14,390 nt of DNA from Bacteroidales bacterium M6. Its GTDB lineage: Bacteria > Bacteroidota > Bacteroidia > Bacteroidales > Muribaculaceae. Below, piece after piece: positions 1-5,863 of the stretch (its first letter is position 1; each line of letters opens with the position of its first letter). The notes below the pieces were generated by a model. It saw only the letters and a list, made by a program, of their open reading frames with translations. It ran no database searches and was not told where the DNA came from. The stretch lies in contig LUJQ01000040.1 in NCBI GenBank assembly GCA_001689485.1, forward strand, positions 48,103 through 62,492, in the 5' to 3' direction. Both the position numbers and the translations under genes were made by a program.

Positions 1-44
1 TAGTTCTTGCGACCATGACGTTGTAATCTGATTTTTGTTGCCAT
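1..44 (-). CDS. rpsP: 30S ribosomal protein S16, N-terminal part only (gene runs off the window)
   Basis: Reading the minus strand from the ATG at 44-42 gives MATKIRLQRHGRKN followed by TA, the first two bases of the next codon. This is the near-invariant start of bacterial ribosomal protein S16, a small 30S subunit protein that helps 16S rRNA fold during assembly. Only 14 codons lie inside the window. The bases just upstream are A/T-rich with no Shine-Dalgarno, as usual in Bacteroidetes. A consensus promoter sits about 70 bases upstream (115-146), so the gene has its own transcription start and need not depend on the operon ending at 208. Identification rests on a short but very characteristic N-terminus. 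Confidence 0.9.
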   Translation of the reverse strand, partial: MATKIRLQRHGRKN

Positions 45-86
45 TAAAAATTAAATAAAGTGGTTTTGTATGGTTTTAAACTGGGT

Positions 87-102
87 CGGATATGCATATC
101 CG
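87..102 (-). repeat. Perfect 16-bp palindrome in the predicted rpsP leader
   Basis: CGGATATGCATATCCG is its own reverse complement over all 16 bases. It lies just downstream of the rpsP -7 box, within about the first 25 nucleotides of the predicted transcript. As RNA it would fold into a 6-bp stem with a TGCA loop; as DNA it could be an operator for a dimeric regulator. Which of the two applies cannot be told from the sequence. Confidence 0.5.
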
Positions 103-114
103 TTTCAGCGGCTG

Positions 115-146
115 CAAAGTTACGCTTTTAAATCGGAATAAACAAC
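115..146 (-). promoter_or_regulatory. Bacteroidetes-type promoter for rpsP
   Basis: On the minus strand the -7 element TAACTTTG (122-115) matches the Bacteroidetes consensus TAnnTTTG. Twenty bases upstream is GTTG (146-143), a -33 element. Transcription would start near position 110, giving a leader of about 65 nucleotides before the rpsP ATG at 44. It lies downstream of the hairpin that ends the preceding operon. Confidence 0.7.
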
Positions 147-180
147 CGATTTTGCTCAAACTTTGCCCGAATATCCAATT

Positions 181-201
181 AAAAATCTTTTTGAAGATTT
201 T
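181..201 (-). terminator. Probable intrinsic terminator of the DUF5606/kinase/nucleotidyltransferase operon
   Basis: AAAATCTT (182-189) and AAGATTTT (194-201) form a perfect 8-bp inverted repeat with a 4-base loop. In minus-strand RNA the hairpin follows the stop codon at 208 by only 6 bases and ends in a run of five U. The stem is A/T-rich, so it may be a modest terminator. It separates this operon from the rpsP promoter. Confidence 0.55.
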
Positions 202-207
202 GGCGGA

Positions 208-951
208 TCAGTTCATCTCGGACTCCGCTCGTTTCAGCTTTTCAGGAGTACCGATGTCATGCCAAATGAAATCTGCACGCGGCGTAAAGCCTATTATTTT
301 AAGGCGTGACAACATCTCCACATAGAACGGGGTGATAGAAAACACTTCGCCATGCACGGATGCATATTGCCCAAGCAGGTCAAATATAGCCGGGCTTACG
401 ATATGTACCCCTCCGAATGCACGCAAGCTGCACTGCCGCAAATCAGCTCCATGAGATTTAACCTCGCCAGTATTTATATTCGTCCATCCTGCCAGACGCG
501 AATCCGAATCAAAATACAGCAGCCTGGAAGATTGCCTGCCGCTGACCAAAAGCGTGACATCGGCATCATTCCTGCGATGAGCGTCAAGCATTTCATCCAG
601 AGGGGCATCAGTCAGAACATCCGCATTGTGCAATATTACAGGCTCGTTCTCATCCGCACATAGCAATGTTTTTGCCCGTAGCAATCCGCCGCCGGTGTCA
701 AGCAGCCTGTCAGATTCATCACTTATCGCTATATCAAGCCCGAAATTATTGTTCTTATCAAGAAATTCCGTGATTTGTGAAGCAAAATGATGAACATTGA
801 CAACAATTTTGTCAACCCCGGACTCACGCATACGTACAAGCGTGCGCTCCAACATCGTCACACCTCCGACCGTTGCCAATGCCTTAGGGTGGCAGTCGGT
901 AAATGGCTTTAAACGCGAACCAACCCCTGCCGCAAATATCAAAGCCTTCAT
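208..951 (-). CDS. MurU-like sugar-1-phosphate nucleotidyltransferase
   Basis: This 247-residue protein is a NDP-sugar pyrophosphorylase of the Rossmann-like nucleotidyltransferase family. The nucleotide-binding signature AAGVGSRLKPFT is at residues 7-18 with the conserved PK pair at 22-23. Further motifs are LLDTGGGLL at 83-91, the metal-binding HNADVL at 108-113 (D111), and WHDIGTPEKL at 230-239, where D232 is the likely second metal ligand. The length fits MurU, which makes UDP-MurNAc from MurNAc-1-phosphate. It shares a 4-base ATGA overlap with the sugar kinase gene upstream, so the two are translationally coupled. The same kinase plus nucleotidyltransferase pair (AmgK/MurU) performs peptidoglycan sugar recycling in Pseudomonas. 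The pairing makes MurU the best guess, but the sugar accepted (MurNAc, GlcNAc or another) cannot be read from the sequence, and related enzymes serve heptose or mannose pathways. Confidence 0.8.
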   Translation of the reverse strand: MKALIFAAGVGSRLKPFTDCHPKALATVGGVTMLERTLVRMRESGVDKIVVNVHHFASQITEFLDKNNNFGLDIAISDESDRLLDTGGGLLRAKTLLCADENEPVILHNADVLTDAPLDEMLDAHRRNDADVTLLVSGRQSSRLLYFDSDSRLAGWTNINTGEVKSHGADLRQCSLRAFGGVHIVSPAIFDLLGQYASVHGEVFSITPFYVEMLSRLKIIGFTPRADFIWHDIGTPEKLKRAESEMN

Positions 952-2438
952 TGTCCTGCCGGTAGAAACGTTTCCAAAATACCTTGTTCGCGATGATAAA
1001 GAACCACCCGTGCTTGAGGAAAACTGTCAGCAATATGCCTGGCTGTAGCTTCTGCGGAATAGACCGACCGGTGCCGACCGCCGGTACATCCGAAGTTAAC
1101 CGACAAGGAGTTAAATCCACGTTTAAGATAACGTGCCACAGAGGCATCGACCAACCCCCATGCATTTTTCAGGAACGTGGTGATTTCGCCATCCTCTTCA
1201 AGGAAAGACTTGACGGCCGCATCCCGTCCTGTCAACATTTTATATTGGTCATATCGTCCAGGGTTATGCACAGCCCTGCAATCAAACACAAACCCGCCCC
1301 CGTTTCCTGAAAAATCTGCGGGGAAACCTTTTTTATATGAAAAGCTGGTAACTGTCACAGTAAGCCCGTCGTATTCCGCCACATTTAATCGATCAGCCAC
1401 CTCCTGTATCACCGGGGTCGACCTAAGCATGGCGGCCAAATCCGAGATATAAGGAAATTCCTTGTCTAACCCATATTCTGCCAAATGGGTTTCCAAATTA
1501 GCCAATGCAAGCGGGATACTTGCCATAAAATGGGACTTCCCCTCCGAAATCCCTCGATAACCATATGCCCCAAGAGTTTGCAAGATTCTGAACAGCACAA
1601 AATAAGGCAACACGCCACGGAATGTGGCTTCATCAAATGCAGGATTTATGAATCTGGCACTTTTCACATAGCTGTCAATCACAGCATCCCTGACCACTTT
1701 AGGCATCCCAGCCTTTGCCTGCCAAAGAAACGATGCCACATCATATTCAACAGGGCCACGTCGGCCACCCTGGAAATCAATCAGATAAGGCACCGAGCCA
1801 TTAGCCAGCATGATATTCCGGCTTTGGAAATCCCTGACCATGAACGTTGTGGCTCTTTTCGCGTGCTTAAGCAGCAAGTCGTGCAAATAATCAAATTCCT
1901 CCTCGAGCCGGGATTCCGAAAAATCGAGCCTTGTTTGTTTCAGAAAACAGTATTTGAAATAATTCAAATCCCAACGGATCATATGGCTGTCCATAGCCTG
2001 CTGGGGACAAATCCCCCAATCCAAACCCTCAGCCCCGAAATATTGCACTTCGGCCAGACTTTTCGCCGCACCCTCAAGAAGATGTATTGTTTCCTCATCA
2101 AATCCCCCTGCTACAGATGCATTCCGGATAATCGAAAACAGGGATACATCGCCCAAATCCTCCTGAAGGTAACACGAATTATCGGCTGACACGGCAATCA
2201 CCCCAGGCACCGGCAAATTTTTCTGTGCAAAATGCCGCGCAAGAGATATGAACGATTTGTTTTCGGCACAATCAGTACCGAAAGTTCCGATTACAGACAA
2301 CGGAGCCGAAACACCGTCTGGCGAGGTTATTCGGAAATATCTACGATCCGACCCCGCCCCGGCCAGCGGCAAAACCGCAGCCGGGGCGAAACCGAATGTA
2401 TCCGTATATAATCCGATTAGTCGATTTTCAGCCGACAT
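948..2438 (-). CDS. Fusion of AmgK-like amino-sugar kinase and RapZ C-terminal domain
   Basis: The 496-residue protein has two parts. Residues 1-330 are an aminoglycoside phosphotransferase-fold kinase like AmgK, which phosphorylates MurNAc/GlcNAc at the anomeric position. The catalytic loop is VRDFQSRNIM at 201-210 (D203, N208) and the metal-binding LIDFQGGRRGPVEYD at 219-233 (D221). The His usual before RD is Val201. Residues 360-485 match the C-terminal domain of RapZ: FVFDCRAVHNP at 383-393, LTGRDAAVKSFL at 402-413, and GCTGGRHRSVYSAE at 450-463, almost identical to the E. coli loop. The N-terminal P-loop ATPase domain of RapZ is absent, and so is the basic tail after the final HR (482-483). 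In E. coli this domain binds glucosamine-6-phosphate. The gene lies 14 bases after the DUF5606 gene and overlaps the nucleotidyltransferase gene by 4 bases. I infer a recycling kinase fused to an amino-sugar-phosphate sensor; the regulatory role is untested. Confidence 0.8.
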   Translation of the reverse strand: MSAENRLIGLYTDTFGFAPAAVLPLAGAGSDRRYFRITSPDGVSAPLSVIGTFGTDCAENKSFISLARHFAQKNLPVPGVIAVSADNSCYLQEDLGDVSLFSIIRNASVAGGFDEETIHLLEGAAKSLAEVQYFGAEGLDWGICPQQAMDSHMIRWDLNYFKYCFLKQTRLDFSESRLEEEFDYLHDLLLKHAKRATTFMVRDFQSRNIMLANGSVPYLIDFQGGRRGPVEYDVASFLWQAKAGMPKVVRDAVIDSYVKSARFINPAFDEATFRGVLPYFVLFRILQTLGAYGYRGISEGKSHFMASIPLALANLETHLAEYGLDKEFPYISDLAAMLRSTPVIQEVADRLNVAEYDGLTVTVTSFSYKKGFPADFSGNGGGFVFDCRAVHNPGRYDQYKMLTGRDAAVKSFLEEDGEITTFLKNAWGLVDASVARYLKRGFNSLSVNFGCTGGRHRSVYSAEATARHIADSFPQARVVLYHREQGILETFLPAGQ

Positions 2439-2452
2439 AATCTTAATAGTAG

Positions 2453-2905
2453 TTATTTTTCAACAGAGGCATTATCAGCCTCTTCGGCAGCTTCAGCAGC
2501 TTCGTCTTGTTGGATTTCCTCTTCCTTGAATTCTGTCACACCTGCGGCAACCAATTGATTATACCAACTGAACAATTTACGGATATCAGTTGTATAAACA
2601 CGGTCTTCGTCATAATCGGGCAGGATTTCCTTAAAGTAATCACGGAGTTCTGCATCCCCCATCGCCTTTGCGTCGACAGGCTGCCCTCCGGTTGCCTCCT
2701 TCACCTTTTCCAAAACATCGCCAAGCGGGGTATCCGACTCGGTGGTATATATAGCGATATCGCCGAGCGACAGCACTTTATCTCTTGCATAAGCCGGCAT
2801 ACGCTTGCCTGTGGCAAGACTTTCCACTATAAGCATGTTCTTACCTTGGCTAACCAGTCTGTAAAGTCCCGGTTTCCCAGAGATTGACAGGATTCGTTTC
2901 AACAT
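2453..2905 (-). CDS. DUF5606 family protein, first gene of the operon
   Basis: This 150-residue protein starts MLKRILSISGKPGLYRLVSQG, the typical start of the DUF5606 family, which is confined to Bacteroidetes. The first 55 residues look like a small beta-barrel (SH3/Tudor-like) with alternating short hydrophobic strands. A helical segment follows, containing DYFKEILPDYDEDRVYTTDI and the KLFSWYNQL stretch. The last 25 residues form a low-complexity, strongly acidic tail rich in E, A and D, probably disordered. There is no signal peptide or membrane segment, so it should be cytoplasmic. No biochemical function is known to me. It is the promoter-proximal gene, with only 14 bases before the kinase-RapZC gene, so it may act in the same process. 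A promoter lies at 3013-3044, giving a leader of about 100 nucleotides with two hairpins. Confidence 0.85.
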   Translation of the reverse strand: MLKRILSISGKPGLYRLVSQGKNMLIVESLATGKRMPAYARDKVLSLGDIAIYTTESDTPLGDVLEKVKEATGGQPVDAKAMGDAELRDYFKEILPDYDEDRVYTTDIRKLFSWYNQLVAAGVTEFKEEEIQQDEAAEAAEEADNASVEK

Positions 2906-2948
2906 TTTACTATTATTTTGTTTTATGGTTGGTAGTTTGGCCAGTATC

Positions 2949-3008
2949 TGATGTGAAATCCCACATCACGCCTGGTAACATCACGAACCTATATATTCAT
3001 TGGTTCGT
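2949..3008 (-). promoter_or_regulatory. Structured 5' leader of the DUF5606 operon, two hairpins
   Basis: Two perfect inverted repeats lie between the promoter and the start codon. GGTTCGT (3002-3008) pairs with ACGAACC (2983-2989) across a 12-base loop, and its outer edge coincides with the predicted transcription start. TGATGTG (2949-2955) pairs with CACATCA (2962-2968) across a 6-base loop. In the transcript the first would be a hairpin at the extreme 5' end and the second would lie in mid-leader. Neither is followed by a U run, so transcription attenuation is not obvious. Roles in mRNA stability or ligand response are possible. I do not recognise a known riboswitch. Confidence 0.4.
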
Positions 3009-3012
3009 CACG

Positions 3013-3044
3013 CAAAGTTAGCCAACTTTGCCTAAAAGTGCAAC
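3013..3044 (-). promoter_or_regulatory. Promoter of the DUF5606/kinase-RapZC/nucleotidyltransferase operon
   Basis: The minus strand has -7 TAACTTTG (3020-3013) and -33 GTTG (3044-3041) with a 20-base spacer. Both elements and the spacing are the same as in the rpsP promoter of this window. Predicted start of transcription is about 3006-3009, roughly 100 bases before the ATG at 2905. Confidence 0.7.
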
Positions 3045-3064
3045 ACCACTCCCCACCCACACAG

Positions 3065-3153
3065 GGCTGGCGCATGAGATTTTGTCTTTGCCAGCCGAAC
3101 ACCCCACAGATTGTTAATTGCATTATGCATACCTAATAAGGGATAAATCTGTG
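3065..3153. repeat. Three inverted repeats between the divergent promoters
   Basis: The stretch between the DUF5606 promoter and the Yip1-gene promoter holds GGCTGGC (3065-3071) against GCCAGCC (3090-3096), and CACAGATT (3105-3112) against AATCTGTG (3146-3153). Within the second pair is a short palindrome, TGCAT-T-ATGCA (3119-3129). All are exact. The right arm of the second pair overlaps the -33 element of the Yip1-gene promoter. They lie outside both predicted transcripts, so they are more likely protein-binding DNA sites than leader structures. No open reading frame of interest is seen here. Confidence 0.35.
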
Positions 3154-3181
3154 TAAATAAGCTGCGAAATTCGTAACTTTG
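3150..3181 (+). promoter_or_regulatory. Promoter of the Yip1-family gene
   Basis: TAACTTTG (3174-3181) is a perfect -7 element. TGTG (3150-3153), 20 bases upstream, is the best -33 candidate but a weaker match to TTTG. The predicted start is near 3186-3188, about 50 bases before the GTG at 3239. This placement also rules out the TTG at 3179 as a start codon, because it lies inside the -7 box. Confidence 0.6.
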
Positions 3182-3238
3182 TTGCCTGATAACTTTTGCA
3201 AGCTAAAGCAATTTTACCATTTCATTAGAGTTACGCAG

Positions 3239-3895
3239 GTGATTAACTATCTTAAAAACCTCATACAAATAATATTTGCGCCCTCTCGCGGGTGGGAAGA
3301 TCTGGAAATGGAAGGGAAACACGGATTCCTTTCCCATCGTAACCGCCGGCTCGACGAATCCGGCGGCAGGGATGGTGCGTCGTTCAGCAAAGAGGAATGT
3401 GAATGGGTAGAACATGAGGCGGCAAGGCAGTTCCGCTTCGGGTTCATGCCATGCATAGCAGTGTGTGCATGCTCATCGTTTATAAAGATGATTTACGATG
3501 GAGGCCCCGGCTTTTTAGGGGCGCTCCAGATGGCAATAATCACGTTTGTGTCATTGTTTCTTGCAACCCAGTCAGCACGATATGCATTCCAGGTCTATAT
3601 GCCACGGTTTATCGGACAAAAGGACGATACCGCAAAATATTCGCGTGGACGGTCGATGATGATGATAATGTACTGCCTCACTTTTCTAGGGCTGATAACA
3701 CTTTTGTCGAATGTTGTCAAAGTCCGCATCGCCTTAATCGAATTCCTCCCGCTATATGTTGTTTTCATTATATGGAAAGGATGGAAATATGTAGGCGTTG
3801 AAGAGCGCAACCTAGGGCTGTTTATGATTATGGCCACAGTGTCGATTCTTGGTTCGGCCTATCTGATTTCATTTCTTCTCAATGCCCTTATATGA
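3239..3895 (+). CDS. Yip1-family integral membrane protein
   Basis: The GTG at 3239 gives a 218-residue protein starting (V/M)INYLKNLIQIIFAPSRGWEDLEME. The amphipathic helix followed by P-x-x-x-W is the usual opening of Bacteroidales Yip1-domain proteins (compare LxxxIxxSPxxxWexI), which argues for a start here, not at the later ATG 3308. Five membrane segments follow, at about residues 66-85, 93-117, 139-160, 164-182 and 192-216, the Yip1 topology. Residues 27-62 form an unusual hydrophilic, charged insertion before the first membrane helix. The protein belongs in the inner membrane; its function is unknown, and bacterial Yip1 proteins are mostly uncharacterised. smpB follows 185 bases downstream on the same strand. 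GTG is the least certain point; an ATG at 3308 would drop the conserved N-terminus. Confidence 0.75.
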   Translation: MINYLKNLIQIIFAPSRGWEDLEMEGKHGFLSHRNRRLDESGGRDGASFSKEECEWVEHEAARQFRFGFMPCIAVCACSSFIKMIYDGGPGFLGALQMAIITFVSLFLATQSARYAFQVYMPRFIGQKDDTAKYSRGRSMMMIMYCLTFLGLITLLSNVVKVRIALIEFLPLYVVFIIWKGWKYVGVEERNLGLFMIMATVSILGSAYLISFLLNALI

Positions 3896-3912
3896 TTCAA
3901 TAAATCATATAA
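3888..3912 (+). repeat. Perfect 10-bp hairpin across the stop codon of the Yip1-family gene
   Basis: TTATATGATT (3888-3897) and AATCATATAA (3903-3912) are exact reverse complements with the 5-base loop CAATA. The TGA stop (3893-3895) lies in the left arm. No U run follows, and the stem is nearly all A/T, so it is a poor terminator. It could be a 3'-end stabilising hairpin or a binding site. Confidence 0.45.
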
Positions 3913-3952
3913 ATTATTACGTTTATGATTGCTTTCGCAACTTTACATCCCA

Positions 3953-3976
3953 GCCGGGACCATTCCGGCACTTTTC
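3953..3976 (+). terminator. Weak candidate terminator between the Yip1-family gene and smpB
   Basis: GCCGG (3953-3957) and CCGGC (3965-3969) form a short GC stem with a 7-base loop, followed by ACTTTT. The stem is only 5 bp and the T run only 4, so read-through into smpB is quite possible. No convincing TAnnTTTG promoter was found for smpB in 3896-4080, which also leaves co-transcription open. Confidence 0.3.
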
Positions 3977-4080
3977 CATATTTTAATCAGTTGTGTAGCG
4001 AGCCACACTCCTGCTTCATCAGGCAACAATAACTCGAGAATCCTGCTGCCGGATTATAAAATAATTTTTACGACTTACTT

Positions 4081-4539
4081 ATGAAAATGAAATTCAAGGA
4101 AGTAAATATAAAAAACCGTCGTGCCACATTCGACTATGCCATCTCCGACACATTTACAGCCGGGATAGTGCTTACCGGCACGGAAATCAAATCCATACGC
4201 CAAGGGAAAGCATCCCTTGTTGATACATTCTGTTATGTGAATAATGGCGAAGTATGGGTTAAGAACATGTATATCGCCGAATATTTTTACGGCACGTACA
4301 ATAACCACACCGAGCGTCGCGACAGAAAACTATTGCTGAACCGCAAAGAAATAGCCCGGCTGGAAAAAGACGGCAAGGAATCCGGATTCACAATTGTGCC
4401 TTTGAGGCTTTTCATAAGCGACCGTGGATATGCAAAACTTGTAATCGGGCTTGGCCGAGGTAAGAAAGAGTACGATAAGCGCCAATCAATAAAGGAACGT
4501 GACGATAAACGCGACATGGCCCGTATGTTTCAGAAATAA
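4081..4539 (+). CDS. smpB: SsrA-binding protein SmpB
   Basis: The 152-residue product is SmpB, the partner of tmRNA in trans-translation. It delivers tmRNA to ribosomes stalled without a stop codon and fills the decoding site. The length is typical. Hallmarks are the oligonucleotide-binding barrel with GTEIKSIR at 33-40, the tmRNA-contacting stretch HTERRDRKLLL at 76-86, GRGKKEYDKRQSIKERD at 125-141, and the lysine/arginine-rich C-terminal tail that becomes helical in the mRNA channel. The ATG at 4081 is followed by a second one at 4087, so the protein may be two residues shorter. It converges with the methyltransferase gene (53 bases apart) with no clear terminator between them. No tmRNA gene (ssrA) is seen in this window. 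Confidence 0.97.
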   Translation: MKMKFKEVNIKNRRATFDYAISDTFTAGIVLTGTEIKSIRQGKASLVDTFCYVNNGEVWVKNMYIAEYFYGTYNNHTERRDRKLLLNRKEIARLEKDGKESGFTIVPLRLFISDRGYAKLVIGLGRGKKEYDKRQSIKERDDKRDMARMFQK

Positions 4540-4592
4540 CCGGCAAAGACAGGGGGCATACTTATTCGGTTTCCAAACAGGCAACATACCGT

Positions 4593-5828
4593 TCAGTTGG
4601 AGTGCGATGGCTTCTTAAGAATAAAAATCATCCGTTTTTCCGTGCTATCAGATGCAGAAATCGTGGCACCTATTATACGTCGTAAACCACCAGGTTTTAT
4701 TTTCAAGCGTTTCTGAAACTCTTCGGCTTTAAGTGGGAAATTCCTGACAGCGACATCTGCCGACATCCCCCTTTTGCTAATCGATTTTATGGCAGATGAC
4801 GAGAACTCTGCCACTTCCTCAATTTCATACCACCTGCCCGGCAACCCTTCCACAGAGGCATCCCCGACAAACAGATGTGTGTTAGGATGGAATTTGACAA
4901 GCCCGTATCGTGAACAAAGAACACCGAAAGGCTTGGATTTCATTGCAGCCGGTGAGGGTTCAAACAACCATTGCCCGGGCAGCCCCGTGCCGAAACGGCA
5001 TTCACACTCCTGGTTATCACTATAGGTAAATGCCAATTCCATATGTGCGGAATGGACTACTATGGCTGCCTCCATGTGGCAATCCCTTTCAAAATCAAGC
5101 ACAGCCAGCAGTTCTCGACACTCTCCCCCATCATCAATCACATGCAATTCGGCAGTAAAGGGAAGATCACGCAATGTTTGAGTCACATCCAACATGGGGG
5201 AAAGCTTAACCATTGCAAACCTGGCTTTAAGCGACAGTAGCGGCAGCAGTTCGGAAATATCGGGCTGGCAATGATGGATATTGAAAACCCTTTGACCGGC
5301 ATCACCGCGTCGTGCGGGATCAATGAACACCAGGTCGAACTTATTGCCGGAGTACCTCTCCAACCACCCTACCGAATCACAGCTCAGAATCTCCACAGCT
5401 TCAATATCCCCGAAATTATATCCAGTTACCGAGGCAAGAGTGGGATTCATTTCAATCCCTACAGCACTGCAATTCAGAGATGTGGCAATGGCTCTCAAGT
5501 CTATGCCCATTCCGCAGGTCATATCCAGGATGCATTTCGCATCTCCTACAATCCGCTTGGCAATTTCCCCGTGCAAAAGCGCCACACGCTCAGAAGTGGC
5601 CTGCTCCACCGATAAAGGCGACTGCATCAGCCGTGGTTGCAGACTGCCAAACTTTTTACCACACTTTTTCAGACATTCGATATGGTTTATTGCATTCTCC
5701 ACCCACGCCTCATTGTTGCGGTGAAATTTAAGCCGGAGTTTCATCACATCCTCATGTTGATGCGTCTCGACAAACCGCCAAAACTCATCTGTAACAACTA
5801 CAGGGGAAGCCTGGAAATCTTTCATCAT
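4593..5828 (-). CDS. Class I SAM-dependent methyltransferase with THUMP-like domain
   Basis: From ATG 5828 (or 5825) this is a protein of about 411 residues. A helical N-terminal region (about 1-95) starts with TDEFWRFVETHQHEDV, close to the conserved start of the Bacteroidetes family. The Rossmann methyltransferase core follows: SAM-binding LDMTCGMGIDL at 101-111, the ribose-binding acidic E126 in VGIEMNP, and motif IV FIDPARRG at 168-175. The C-terminal half is the THUMP-like region seen in the Porphyromonas PG_1098 family and ends in a KRLKIKPGG-type basic segment. This suggests an RNA methyltransferase, but target base and RNA are unknown. The frame stays open 15 codons upstream to an ATG at 5873, but that would put the coding start inside the pgk terminator, so I reject it. 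A strong promoter sits only 4 bases before the ATG. Confidence 0.8.
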   Translation of the reverse strand: MMKDFQASPVVVTDEFWRFVETHQHEDVMKLRLKFHRNNEAWVENAINHIECLKKCGKKFGSLQPRLMQSPLSVEQATSERVALLHGEIAKRIVGDAKCILDMTCGMGIDLRAIATSLNCSAVGIEMNPTLASVTGYNFGDIEAVEILSCDSVGWLERYSGNKFDLVFIDPARRGDAGQRVFNIHHCQPDISELLPLLSLKARFAMVKLSPMLDVTQTLRDLPFTAELHVIDDGGECRELLAVLDFERDCHMEAAIVVHSAHMELAFTYSDNQECECRFGTGLPGQWLFEPSPAAMKSKPFGVLCSRYGLVKFHPNTHLFVGDASVEGLPGRWYEIEEVAEFSSSAIKSISKRGMSADVAVRNFPLKAEEFQKRLKIKPGGLRRIIGATISASDSTEKRMIFILKKPSHSN

Positions 5829-5831
5829 ACA

Positions 5832-5863
5832 CAAAAATAGGGAAAAAGCGAGGTTTGACCAAA
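5832..5863 (-). promoter_or_regulatory. Consensus promoter of the methyltransferase gene, overlapping the pgk terminator
   Basis: On the minus strand TTTG (5863-5860), a 20-base spacer and TATTTTTG (5839-5832) give the best match to the Bacteroidetes promoter consensus in this window. Only 3 bases lie between the -7 box and the first ATG (5828-5826), so the predicted transcription start falls at or next to the start codon. The -33 box is in the loop side of the upstream terminator hairpin. Confidence 0.6.

Noticed and set aside
884..1165. 93-codon minus-strand frame inside the RapZ-like domain
   Set aside because: It is an out-of-frame shadow of the same DNA; the in-frame product is the conserved RapZ domain.
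1485..2189. 234-codon open frame on the plus strand
   Set aside because: It runs antisense to the kinase-RapZC gene. Its product is rich in C, H, I and P without any domain pattern, while the minus-strand frame has clear kinase motifs.
3179..3238. TTG start at 3179 for the Yip1-family gene, 20 codons longer
   Set aside because: The TTG is part of the -7 promoter element TAACTTTG (3174-3181), so it would not be in the transcript.
3896..4080. smpB promoter TACGTTTA (3918-3925) or TAATTTTT (4062-4069)
   Set aside because: Each misses the final G of the consensus and has no -33 partner, so no smpB promoter is called.
4536..4573. Possible terminator between smpB and the methyltransferase gene (AACCG...CGGTT)
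   Set aside because: Only 5 bp with a loop of over 20 bases and no T run.
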